Below, in pieces: positions 35,990 to 45,500 of a stretch of 64,000 nucleotides of DNA (within the stretch, counting starts at the first letter, position 1; every line of letters starts with the position of its first letter). A program made the position numbers and the translations under genes. This DNA is from Agrobacterium leguminum. Lineage in GTDB: Bacteria; Pseudomonadota; Alphaproteobacteria; Rhizobiales; Rhizobiaceae. The stretch is taken from positions 57,473 to 121,472 of the forward strand of contig NZ_JADQWB010000016.1 in assembly GCF_015704895.1 (NCBI RefSeq). The letters run 5' to 3'. The notes beneath the pieces are model-generated. The model saw nothing but the letters and a program-made list of their open reading frames with translations, was not told the origin of the DNA and did no database searches.

Positions 35990-36793
35990 ATGACGTCCGG
36001 CGCCTCATTTCTTGAACCAGCGTCATCTCACGGCATACGCGCGGACCGCATCGAAAAACGTCTTGGCCCCACCGATGTCCTTCGGGGGGTGAGCCTGGAT
36101 GTCCGGCCCGGCGAAGTTCTTTCGATCCTCGGAAGCAGCGGGTCGGGAAAGAGCACGCTTCTGCGGTGTCTCAACCTACTGACCGTCCCTGATCGCGGCG
36201 ATATCTGGGTTCACGGCGAGAGGCTGGCCATCCGGCCAGCCGCCTGGCAGGACGCATCTGCCTCGATCGTCGACCAACGGCAGGTTCGCCGCATCCGCGC
36301 CTCGATGGGCATGGTGTTTCAGAGCTTCAATCTCTGGCCGCACAAGACCGCGCTCGAGAACGTCACGGAAGGGCCTGTGCACGTGAAGGGAATGCGGCGC
36401 GGCGCCGCAGCGGATCTGGGGCATCACTACCTCGCCAAGGTCGGGCTATCCGAGAAGGCCGATGCCTATCCGCGGCATCTCTCGGGCGGCCAGCAGCAGC
36501 GTGTGGCGATCGCACGCGCATTGGCCATGGAGCCACTGACGCTGCTATTCGACGAGCCGACCTCCGCGCTGGACCCTGAACTCGTCGGCGAGGTGCTCCG
36601 CGTCATCGAGGTCTTGGCGGGCGAGGGGCGAACGATGGTGATCGTGACCCACGAACTTGCCTTTGCACGGCAAGTGTCGACGCGGGTGGCCTTCATGCAT
36701 CGTGGGCTGATCGAGGAAGAAGCGCCGCCACCACAATTCTTCCTGTCGCCGGCATCCGATCGTCTCCGCGGTTTCCTCGCCTCTCATCGATAG
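35990..36793 (+). CDS. Polar amino-acid ABC transporter ATPase
   Basis: GlnQ/HisP-type ATPase, 267 aa. Walker A GSSGSGKST, Q-loop MVFQSFNLWPHKTALENV, signature [15 protein letters not shown], Walker B LLFDEPTSALDPE and H-loop VTHE. The ATG at 35990 (MTSGASFLEP) starts where ATPase homology is expected soon after; an in-frame ATG-less extension to 35897 is unsupported. First gene of an operon with two permeases, a PLP enzyme, a binding protein and a CapA-like protein. Confidence 0.95.
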   Translation: MTSGASFLEPASSHGIRADRIEKRLGPTDVLRGVSLDVRPGEVLSILGSSGSGKSTLLRCLNLLTVPDRGDIWVHGERLAIRPAAWQDASASIVDQRQVRRIRASMGMVFQSFNLWPHKTALENVTEGPVHVKGMRRGAAADLGHHYLAKVGLSEKADAYPRHLSGGQQQRVAIARALAMEPLTLLFDEPTSALDPELVGEVLRVIEVLAGEGRTMVIVTHELAFARQVSTRVAFMHRGLIEEEAPPPQFFLSPASDRLRGFLASHR

Positions 36794-36805
36794 AAGGTCA
36801 ACCCC

Positions 36806-37465
36806 ATGGATGGTTTTGCAATCCAGTTCATTGACGGGCTCAAGACGACCGTACTGCTGGCGGTGGTCAGCGGCTTGCTCGGCACGGCGCTCGGACTGGC
36901 CGCTGCAGCAGGGCGATTGTCGCCGCTCAAACCGCTGAGCGCTGCCGTCGGCTGCTACACGACGATCGTCCGCGGTGTGCCGGAACTGCTGGTCATTCTG
37001 CTGATCTTCTTTGGCGGAACCATTGCGATGAGCGCTCTCTTCGGCCGGTATGTGGAGGTGAACGCCTTCCTGGCGGGGGTTGTCGCACTTACCATCGTTT
37101 CCGGCGCCTATATGGCCGAGATCTTTCGCGGCGCTGTTCTCAGCATTCCGGAAGGACAAGTCGAGGCGGCCCGGTCGCTGGGTATGCATCCCTGGCAGAC
37201 CTGGATGCTGGTCATCCTGCCGCAGATGATGCGCATCGCTCTGCCGGCGCTGGCCAATCAGTGGATTTCTCTCATCAAAGAGACGTCGCTGATCTCGATC
37301 GTCGGGCTGACCGACATCATGCGGGTCGCCTCCATCGCGGCGGGTTCGATGCGGGCGCCGCTGACTTTCTATCTCGCCGCGGCCGCTCTCTATCTCGTGT
37401 TGACCAGCATAGCACTGGTCGCCTTCAACCTTCTAGAACGGCGGTTTGCCGTGCCCGGCCGCTGA
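36806..37465 (+). CDS. Amino-acid ABC transporter permease 1
   Basis: HisM/GlnP-type inner-membrane subunit, 219 aa, about five membrane segments. The EAA loop reads GQVEAARSLGMHPWQTWMLVILPQ. It begins 12 bases after the ATPase gene with AAGG upstream of the ATG, and the next permease follows 11 bases downstream, so translation is coupled. Confidence 0.94.
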   Translation: MDGFAIQFIDGLKTTVLLAVVSGLLGTALGLAAAAGRLSPLKPLSAAVGCYTTIVRGVPELLVILLIFFGGTIAMSALFGRYVEVNAFLAGVVALTIVSGAYMAEIFRGAVLSIPEGQVEAARSLGMHPWQTWMLVILPQMMRIALPALANQWISLIKETSLISIVGLTDIMRVASIAAGSMRAPLTFYLAAAALYLVLTSIALVAFNLLERRFAVPGR

Positions 37466-37476
37466 GGAGCGACACC

Positions 37477-38208
37477 ATGGATATCGCACTCCTGTTAGAC
37501 AGTACGATCGTGCTCGCGGGTGGCATTCCGCTGACCCTGCTGCTGACATTCGCCTCCCTGGGCGCCGGTACGGCTCTTTCGGTTCCGCTTGCCTTCATGC
37601 GCGCATCCACACGTAAAACGTTCTCCCTCCCGGTTCTCGTCTACACCTACGTCTTTCGCGGAACGCCGCTGCTGGTCCAGCTCTTCATCATCTATTACGG
37701 CCTCGGCCAGATAGAGTTTATTCGCGCGAGCTTCGCCTGGGTGTTCCTGCGCGAGCCGTTCTGGTGCTGCCTGCTGGCCTTCTCGCTCAACGGCGCCGCC
37801 TACATGACAGAAATCTTCCGCGGCGGCATTCAAGCGGTGTCGCCCGGCATGGTCGAGGCGGCCGAGACCGTCGGCATGACCCCGATGCAGATCAGGCGCC
37901 GGATCGTCTTTCCCATCGCCTTCAGAAGCGTCTTACCCTCCTACGCCAATGAAGTGATCGGGATGCTGAAAGCAACCTCGCTGGCCAGCACCGTCACGCT
38001 GCTTGAAGTAACAGGGCTGTCGCGGAAGCTGGTTGCGGAGACTTTTGCTCCGTACGAGATCTTCATCGCCGCGGGCCTTCTGTATCTCAGCCTCACCATC
38101 ATCTTCACACGTTTGTTGCGAGCGCTGGAGATTCGATTGACAGATACTCCGCGAACGAAGGCCCGTGCCGGCCGCGCAGTTCTCAAGCAGGTGCGCTATG
38201 AACATTAG
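37477..38208 (+). CDS. Amino-acid ABC transporter permease 2
   Basis: Second HisQ/HisM-type permease, 243 aa, with EAA loop GMVEAAETVGMTPMQIRRRIVFP and about five membrane segments. Forms the heterodimeric channel with the preceding permease. The ATG at 37477 follows GAGGAG; an in-frame frame start at 37261 lies inside the previous gene and is rejected. The 3' end overlaps the racemase-like gene by 11 bases. Confidence 0.94.
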   Translation: MDIALLLDSTIVLAGGIPLTLLLTFASLGAGTALSVPLAFMRASTRKTFSLPVLVYTYVFRGTPLLVQLFIIYYGLGQIEFIRASFAWVFLREPFWCCLLAFSLNGAAYMTEIFRGGIQAVSPGMVEAAETVGMTPMQIRRRIVFPIAFRSVLPSYANEVIGMLKATSLASTVTLLEVTGLSRKLVAETFAPYEIFIAAGLLYLSLTIIFTRLLRALEIRLTDTPRTKARAGRAVLKQVRYEH

Positions 38209-39364
38209 TCTCCGTCAGGACAGCATTCTTGCCGGCGAGACCGCCTGGCGCGAGATCGACTTGTCCGCCGTCGCGTCCAACTACCGCGCCATCAGGGCCG
38301 TCGTCGGTCCGACGACCAGGATCCTGCCTTGCCTGAAGCAGGATGCCTATGGCTGCGGCGCAGGCCAGGTGGCCGCGACCCTCGCCACCGAGGGTGTCGA
38401 CTCCTTTGGCGTGGTGTCCATTCGCGACGCCCTTGCGGTGCGCAAGGCGGTACCGGCAGCGCAGATCCTGATGTATGCCGGTATTGGCCCCAAGGCGGTC
38501 GATCTAGTGTGGGATCTCGACCTGACCATTACGATTTCTGGCGAGGAAGACTTGCGGCGCTGGCTTTTGACCCGTGTGCGGCTCAGAGTTTTCGTCAAGG
38601 TGGATCTCGGCTTCTGGCGTGCCGGTGTCGCGCCTGCCGGTCTCGAGCGTCTGCTGGATCTGTGCGCGACAGAACCTGCTATCACCTTGGACGGGGTCTA
38701 TGCACATCTCAGCGAATTCGGCGAGGCCGGCTCGTCTGCAGCCGAACAGGTGGCGCGTCTCACGCCGATCCTCGAACGGCTGAAAGCAAGCGGGCGTCTG
38801 CCGGCAACCGTCATGGTGTCCAGCAGTGACACCATGATAAGGCATCCGGAATTTGATTTCGACGCCGTAGATCCCGGCGCCCTTCTGTTCGGCGTGGCGT
38901 GCCCGCAACTTGGCGGGCGTGATCTGGTCACGCGCCCAGCCCTGTCGGCGATCAAGGCGCGGATCATTGCGCTCAAACAGTGCGACGACAGCTTGGGGCC
39001 TAGTCCGCGTCTGCCAGGCTATCAAGCCTCCATGCGTCTCGCGGTCCTTGGAATCGGCTGGGGGCATGGGGTGCCACGCCGGCTCGCGCCTGGATCAGCA
39101 GCGATCGTTGGCGGGCGGCGTGTGCCGATCGTGCCTCCTGCCCATCTTGAACATCTTCGCATCGACGTCACCGACGTCCCCGACATCAAGTTGGGCGACG
39201 AAGCCATCCTGCTCGGCCATTCGGGTACATCCCGGATCACGCTGCCAGAGATCGCAGCGGCCTGGAATACCGACGAGGTTGGTGTCAGTTGCGGCCTCAG
39301 GGACAGTCTTGTGCGGTGCTACGCCGCTCATCCTTCGCGTCTCAACCAAGAAAAAGGGGAATGA
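38198..39364 (+). CDS. Alanine-racemase-like fold-III PLP protein with altered active site
   Basis: A 388-aa protein with the Alr TIM-barrel plus C-terminal beta domain. The PLP lysine is retained (CLKQDAYGCG, about residues 44-53), as is KVDLGFWRAG. Two hallmark residues differ. The catalytic Tyr of the GY-x-DG loop is Trp (LGIGWGHGVPR), and the Arg that contacts the PLP ring nitrogen (RPGxxLYG) is Asp (VDPGALLFG). It therefore may not be an alanine racemase. It lies between permease and binding-protein genes, overlapping both, so its substrate is probably the imported amino acid. Racemisation, elimination or aldol cleavage are all possible. Confidence 0.8.
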   Translation: MNISLRQDSILAGETAWREIDLSAVASNYRAIRAVVGPTTRILPCLKQDAYGCGAGQVAATLATEGVDSFGVVSIRDALAVRKAVPAAQILMYAGIGPKAVDLVWDLDLTITISGEEDLRRWLLTRVRLRVFVKVDLGFWRAGVAPAGLERLLDLCATEPAITLDGVYAHLSEFGEAGSSAAEQVARLTPILERLKASGRLPATVMVSSSDTMIRHPEFDFDAVDPGALLFGVACPQLGGRDLVTRPALSAIKARIIALKQCDDSLGPSPRLPGYQASMRLAVLGIGWGHGVPRRLAPGSAAIVGGRRVPIVPPAHLEHLRIDVTDVPDIKLGDEAILLGHSGTSRITLPEIAAAWNTDEVGVSCGLRDSLVRCYAAHPSRLNQEKGE

Positions 39365-39366
39365 AC

Positions 39367-40212
39367 ATGAGAAAACATCTGAGCTTCATACTGGCCGCGC
39401 TCGTGCTCGGTACGGGCCTGGGCCAGGCCGGGCAGCGCACGGCGATCACCATTGCGTCGGAAGGCGCATCGCCGCCTTGGGACTATATTGACGAAACCGG
39501 TGCGCTCGTCGGCTTCGACATCGACGTAGGCAAGGAACTTTGCACGCGAATGAAGATCGAATGCACCTTCGTGGCGCAGGACTGGGACGGCATTATTCCG
39601 GGCCTGCTGGTGAAGAAATACGATGCGATCATGGCAGGCATGTCCATCACCGAAAAACGCAAGAAATCGATTGCATTCTCCAAGCCCTACGCCGTCGGGC
39701 CGAACCAGATCGTTATGCGCCGCAACCTGGGGCTCGAGCATGGCGATGTCACGGCAAAGCTCAACCTCACAGACATGGATGACGCCAAGAAAGAGGCCGT
39801 CGCCAAATTGCGGGAAAGTCTGACCGGCAAGACACTTGGCGTTCTTCGATCATCCAATTCCGAAGCGGTGGTGAAGGAGCTATTCGGCGACATCGCCGAA
39901 GTGCGCAGCTATGACAGCCAGGAAAACCTCAAACTCGATCTTGTCGCCCAGCGCGTCGATGGTGGGCTGGGAGACTTCTTCGTCTGGCGAGACTTTATCG
40001 AGACGCCGGATGGAAAGGATGTGGACTTCTTCGGCCCACAGCTCTCCGGTGGCACTTGGGGTCCGGGTGTGGGGATCGGCCTGCGCAAGGACGATACCGA
40101 TCTAACCGCCGCTTTCGATGCGGTGCTGGAAGCCAGCATCAAGGATGGCGCGATCAGCCGGATCGCCACGAAGTGGTTCCGCATGGATATCGCGCCGCAG
40201 CTTCCCAAGTGA
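39367..40212 (+). CDS. Amino-acid ABC transporter substrate-binding protein
   Basis: Periplasmic SBP family 3 protein, 281 aa. It has a signal peptide (KHLSFILAALVLGTGLGQAG) and the family pattern ASPPWDYIDETGALVGFDIDV, AGMSITEKRKKSIAFSKPYA. The ATG at 39367 is preferred over ATG 39361 because AGGGG is seven bases away rather than adjacent; the upstream ATG overlaps the racemase-like stop. Delivers the substrate to the permease pair encoded upstream. Confidence 0.92.
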   Translation: MRKHLSFILAALVLGTGLGQAGQRTAITIASEGASPPWDYIDETGALVGFDIDVGKELCTRMKIECTFVAQDWDGIIPGLLVKKYDAIMAGMSITEKRKKSIAFSKPYAVGPNQIVMRRNLGLEHGDVTAKLNLTDMDDAKKEAVAKLRESLTGKTLGVLRSSNSEAVVKELFGDIAEVRSYDSQENLKLDLVAQRVDGGLGDFFVWRDFIETPDGKDVDFFGPQLSGGTWGPGVGIGLRKDDTDLTAAFDAVLEASIKDGAISRIATKWFRMDIAPQLPK

Positions 40213-40280
40213 CCCTCTCACGATAGTTCCGGGCGGCGCTGCTGGCCGCCTGTTTCCTTCCACCATTTAGGTTTGTCATC

Positions 40281-41519
40281 ATGTCTTCGCCGTTCACGCT
40301 CGTCCTGACGGGCCAATCCCTCATTCATCACGATGTCAGAGAGGTCGTCGATAGCGGCTTCGACGAGATCAAGCGGGTGATCCGTCGGGCCGATATCGCC
40401 TTCACCAATCTGGAGACGACGATCTATGGCCGGCATGGCGGGTGGCCCATGAAGGGCTTCTATTTCGGCTGTTCCGACCCGGTCGTGCTGGATACGTTGA
40501 AGGATATCGGCTTCGACGCGCTGGCGCTGTGCAATAATCATGCCTTCGATCTGGGGCCTTCCGGCGTATTATCGACCCTGGAGGAAGTGGCAGCGAGGGA
40601 CTTTCTGCATGCGGGTATCGGCGTCGACGCTGCCCATGCGCGCCTGCCAGGGACCAGGATGTTCGGCGACAGGGAGGTGGCGCTTGTCGCCGCGGATGCG
40701 GGACCGGGACCCTCGAACATGTATGCCGCCGATGCGACGGCGAGGCGACCGGCTAGGCCCGGTGTGAACCATCTCGACGTCTCGCGGCGTTTTGACGTCG
40801 ATGCCGCGACGTTTGGGTTCTTGGCCGGCATCCAGCAGACATTTCAAAGCACCCCCATGGAGCGGGCAAATTACACACAGCCGGAAGATCCGCGCGTTCT
40901 CAACGATGCACAGGATATGGATTTCTACGGTACTGTCTTTCGCCGTGCCGAGGAAAACCAGCGGCGAATACTGGTGGACGAGAAAAGTATAGACATCCAT
41001 CTTTCGACGATCCGCGAGACGGCCGCCAAAGGTGCGTTCGTCATCGCCTATCTCCATCATCATCACTGGGAGCCGAGCTGGCGCGAGGTTCCTGGCTGGG
41101 TTCAGATGCTCGCCCGCGCCTGTATCGATGCAGGCGCCGGCGCGTTTGTCAGCCATGGCGCACCGGTGCTGCAGCCGATCGAAATCTATCGTGATGCGCC
41201 GATCTTCTTTGGTCTTGGCAACTTCCTGTTTCATTTGGAGGAAGGCGAAGTCGTTTGGACCGATCCCGACGTCTGGAAAAGCGTCATTGCCACGTGTCAT
41301 TTCGACGCTGAGGGTCGCCTCAAGTCTATAGACCTACTTCCAGTGGTCATTGGCGGCGACCTGTTGGAGGGGTCCAATTATCATGAGCGGATCGTACCGG
41401 TTCCGGCACGGCCAGCACTGGCAAATGAGATGATGAAGGATCTGGCGGCGCGGTCCATACCCCACGGCACAGTTATCACTCTCGAGGGCGATGGTGGCAC
41501 GATATGGAACCGAGGTTAG
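40281..41519 (+). CDS. CapA-family metallophosphoesterase-like protein
   Basis: A 412-aa protein of the CapA/PgsA poly-gamma-glutamate family. Motifs: TNLETT, LCNNHAFDLG (NNH), YLHHHHWEP, SHGAPVLQPIE and FFGLGNFLF. No signal peptide or membrane anchor is visible, unlike capsule CapA, so a cytosolic hydrolase acting on an imported glutamyl- or phospho-conjugate is more likely than capsule synthesis. Last gene of the LysR-controlled operon, 68 bases after the binding protein. Confidence 0.85.
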   Translation: MSSPFTLVLTGQSLIHHDVREVVDSGFDEIKRVIRRADIAFTNLETTIYGRHGGWPMKGFYFGCSDPVVLDTLKDIGFDALALCNNHAFDLGPSGVLSTLEEVAARDFLHAGIGVDAAHARLPGTRMFGDREVALVAADAGPGPSNMYAADATARRPARPGVNHLDVSRRFDVDAATFGFLAGIQQTFQSTPMERANYTQPEDPRVLNDAQDMDFYGTVFRRAEENQRRILVDEKSIDIHLSTIRETAAKGAFVIAYLHHHHWEPSWREVPGWVQMLARACIDAGAGAFVSHGAPVLQPIEIYRDAPIFFGLGNFLFHLEEGEVVWTDPDVWKSVIATCHFDAEGRLKSIDLLPVVIGGDLLEGSNYHERIVPVPARPALANEMMKDLAARSIPHGTVITLEGDGGTIWNRG

Positions 41520-41723
41520 TTGACCCTCGCAGGGCGATACTTCCCTTGGACCTTGATAATGGTGCCAGCGCGAGGTCCTGAGTTCGAATCTACTCAAGGC
41601 GAAATAAAAGGGGCTCGTCTGGCAAAGGGGCGGATGTCAGTTTAGCGCCAACCGGAGACGTTGTGGCAGGCGGCTTCTTTTACCCCGGTCTGTGGGCACC
41701 AACGAGCATGAAGGGGACAGAAG

Positions 41724-42335
41724 ATTAGCGCCATCAAACTAGCTGCGTTTGACGCAGACGGAACCATTCTGCGGGGAGAAAATGTCTGCGGCTGTATTGC
41801 CCGGAAACTAGGCCGTACGGTTGAAATGGACGCTTTCGAGCTTTTCCGCTCCCGAGATGAGATTGCCGCCGGACGTGAAACAATGTTGGAGTGGTATGCC
41901 CCCTTTGACCGGGCTGCCCTGATTGGACATCTGTCGGAGCTTCGTCTAGCTCCGGGTGTCAAAGAAGGGTTTGCACGCCTCAAAGAGGCCGGAGTCAAGA
42001 TCGCCCTTGTGTCCATCACTTGGGAATTCGCTGTCGGCTGGTTCGCCTCAGAACTGGGTGCAGATTGCGCCATCGGTGCCGGCTGGGAACAGAAAGGGAC
42101 CATCGTTCATTTTTGGCCGGAAGATAAAGCCAGCTATTTGAACTCCCTGATTGTCGAATTGGGTATCAACAGGGATGCCGTCGCGGCGGCGGGGGATTCG
42201 CACGGAGATATCCCTATGCTCAATCTCGCCTCTCGAAGTTATTTCGTGGGCGAGCACCTGCCGTCCGAATTAAGCAGCGCAAAGCACCTGCACAATGCGA
42301 ATATCGAGGAAATCGCCTTAGATATACTGGCATGA
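41724..42335 (+). CDS. HAD-family phosphatase with apparent ATT start
   Basis: Phosphoserine-phosphatase-like HAD hydrolase, 203 aa. Motif I AAFDADGT, motif II LVSITWEF (S), motif IV AAGDSHGDIPML. Hydrolyses a small phosphomonoester, substrate unknown. The catalytic DxDGT lies upstream of the first ATG (41826), so the gene must begin earlier. The frame opens at 41712 and has no ATG, GTG or TTG before motif I, but ATT 41724 sits seven bases after an excellent AAGGGG. Either translation begins at ATT or an ATG has mutated and the gene is dying. Confidence 0.75.
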   Translation: MSAIKLAAFDADGTILRGENVCGCIARKLGRTVEMDAFELFRSRDEIAAGRETMLEWYAPFDRAALIGHLSELRLAPGVKEGFARLKEAGVKIALVSITWEFAVGWFASELGADCAIGAGWEQKGTIVHFWPEDKASYLNSLIVELGINRDAVAAAGDSHGDIPMLNLASRSYFVGEHLPSELSSAKHLHNANIEEIALDILA

Positions 42336-42536
42336 TCGGCCGATATAAATTACCGTTTTCGGCGCCTAAACGGGCAATCGTTGTGCTAGATATTAAGCCC
42401 TAAAATCATGCATTTGCCGCAACTGTAATGGGGAGTCCTTTGGGGGACCTTGTTCAGGGCTCGCGTACTTTAACCAACGCTCTCGACATACAACTCTAAA
42501 TAAGCGATTGCTTCTGGAGTTGTCACGGAAATTCAC

Positions 42537-45500
42537 ATGCAGCAGCGGCCCTATTTACAGAAATCCATTGTCGAGCTCAGAGCCTTATTCGAACAATTCA
42601 GGGACGATGAAACGGAACTGAAGAGCTTGGCCTTCGAACTTTCGAAACGAACTGTCCAGAAGGCTGCGACTCTCGGTCAAGAGGTTGATACTGCTCTCAT
42701 ACAGCTGTCAAGTTCAAAGCGTGGCGGAAACCTCCCAGTAGGTGCTTCGGACCCGGCTACGGTGGTGAGGCGAAATTCCAGTCCATCAATACAACAACCA
42801 TCGCAAATTTCGGTACCCCAATCTGTTTCGAAACTGGCAGATTTGGAAGAGTTCAAGCCCAGCGGGCGAAAAGACGATCCTTCCTCGATACTGGCTGCCT
42901 GGATGGCCCTGGAGGCACTATCGCCTCAAAGTTACAAACGGCCGGAAGACCTGGCGTCTGGAGAACGAAGCCGAATAGTGCCCCTGGTCGGGGCGGGGCT
43001 TCCGTGGGAACGCGGCCTCAAGGCAAAGCCCAAACATCGGTTGTACTTTCAGGTTGTTCTCGGCTGCATCACCCTGGACCGTGCGACAGACCTTTTGGTG
43101 GAAGCTTTTGGTGAGGATGAAGAGCGTTCAAGACCAGATGGACGCAAGGCGGTCATCGCGGCTGTCCTCGTCGACAAAGAAGGTTATCTTCTGGATGAGA
43201 ACGCCATCGCGGTATCGAGCTTTGCCTGGGCTCTGCGGCAAGCATTGGCCCTTAATCTCGGCCAGCTTGGCAACTGGCCAGTTGCTCAGGCATCGGTGTT
43301 GGAGAAACTGGAAAAGCTGGTCCGGCGAAAAGACAAGGACGGCAATACATTGCCTTTGGATGCCGCCACGATCACTGCAGCCCACGAGTGGCTGGTGGGG
43401 CAGTTCGATGTTCCTCGTGATCTTGTTGAGGCACCATCCTTCGCGCTCAAGGTTTTCCATCATTTCAACTCGAGGACGCCACCTGAGCCTTCACTTCTCA
43501 ATTCCTTCTTTCTCGATGATATCGGCCTTGCATCGCAGCTCGTGTCATCCGGCAAGCAAGGGGAGGGGCTCAGCCGATTTCTTGGGATTTCGAAGGTTAA
43601 GGAAGCAGTTGATGTGTTGGCACCGCCGGCGACGATCGAGCCATACGTCGCGCCTGCCAAGATGCCTCAAGCCCGCTGGCCTTCCAGCGGTCACCATCCA
43701 CTCGTCCTGCTGCAACAAGCTGCGGTGAATGTTGCCAGAGCGGAATTGGGCGATAAAGCCGGCCTGATTGGTGTGAATGGGCCGCCGGGAACCGGCAAGA
43801 CAACGCTGCTGCGTGATATTGTCGTTGGATGTGTACTCGATCGTGCAACGGCCATGGTGCAGTTTGAAAAGCCGGCTGACGCATTTTCGACGACAGGCCA
43901 GAAAATGGGCGTGGGCGGCAATGCGTTTTTCCATTTCTACCGGGTAGATCCAACGTTGCGAGGGCATGAGATTGTCATTGCCTCAAGCAACAATAAAGCC
44001 GTCCAGAACGTCAGCGAAGAATTGCCGCTTCATAAGAACAATGGGCGAGCCGATGAGATTTCCTATCTGCGCTCGATCAGCGACCTTGTCGCAAACCCAC
44101 GACGCTTCGGTGTTGAGGATGACGAGGATTCAAACGTCACACAGAAGCAAACCTGGGGACTGATCGCGGCCGTCCTGGGTAACGGAGGAAAACGCTCTGC
44201 CTTTCAGCAGACTTTTTGGTGGCATGAGGATGGTGGCTTCCGTATCTATCTGAAAGCGGCCAAGGGTGATGACGTCCTGCGTGAAATCAAGGATGACGAC
44301 GGAAAAGTAATCCGTCGCGAAATCCCGTCGGTCGTGACGAATGAGACGCCGCCTGTCAGTGAAGCAGCAGCCCTTACGAATTGGCGAAAGGCGCGCAATC
44401 GGTTTCGGACCCTGCGCAAAGAGATCGATCAAGACCTTGCAGATATCGAGCAGGTTCGGAAATCCTGCAGACTATTGCCTGTTGCACAAAACGCTGTTGT
44501 CGCGATGTCGGCTAAACGGCAGCAACTGGTTTCGTTTGCTAAACACGCCGGCGATCAGCAGCGGGATGCAGAGACGGCGCTTGCCGCGGCACAGGCGGAG
44601 TTTGATCGGGCGCAGCAAGATTCGCACGCTCATATTTTTGCCCGTCCGGGATTTTTTGCCCGTTTGTTCGGGACGTCTTCCTGGCGAAGCTGGCAGACCC
44701 GCAAGATCAACATTGACAACCTTTGCGATAGAGCGCGAGCGAGATGGACGGACGCATCCAAAGTACTTGAAGCCGCCAAGGCGGAATTTTGCCGGCGGCA
44801 GGAGCAACTCGATCGGATTGACGAGGAACTCAGCGCGCTCCGATCGAGTATCGCTGATCACCTCGAAACTATTGAATCTGCGAGAAAGGTGCTTGGTGAC
44901 CGCATCATTGACAACAGGTTTTTCGCTCAATCTCACGAGGTGATCAATCTAGCTGCTCCCTGGCTTCCGGATAGCCTGCACCGCAAACGCGAGGATTTGT
45001 TTGCGGAAGCATTGAACGTTCAGAAAGCGTTCGTTGATGCTTCTGCGCAGAAGGTTCTTCATAACCTTAACATCTTGATGAGCGCCTTTACCGCCGGGGC
45101 CTTGGCGAACCCGGCGCACAAAGCGCTTCTGGGTGATCTCTGGTCAACCCTCTTCATGGTTATTCCTGCTGTGTCGACCACTTTCGCATCCGTCAATACG
45201 ATGTTTGGCGATCTGGGTTCGGAAGCCCTTGGTTGGCTTCTGGTCGATGAGGCTGGTCAGGCCGTGCCGCAAGCCGCAGTTGGCGCGATCATGAGGGCAA
45301 AACGTTGTATTGTGGTCGGGGACCCGCTCCAGGTCCCGCCAGTGGTCTCGCTACCCGAGAAGCTGAACGTCGAGATCTGCAAATTCTTCAACGTTGATCC
45401 AGATCGGTGGTCTGCCCCAACTGCATCCGTGCAGACTTTGGCGGATCACGGTTCATCATTTCAGTCGACGTTCAACGCAGATGCCGGTCTGCGAAAGGTT

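Noticed and set aside
36545..37189. 214-codon minus-strand open frame
   Set aside because: Shadow of the ABC ATPase and first permease genes.
41560..41605. tRNA-like 3' half (GAGTTCGAATC with flanking pairs) downstream of the CapA-like gene
   Set aside because: The T-stem pairs only with a bulge, no acceptor, anticodon or D arms can be formed, and no CCA end follows.
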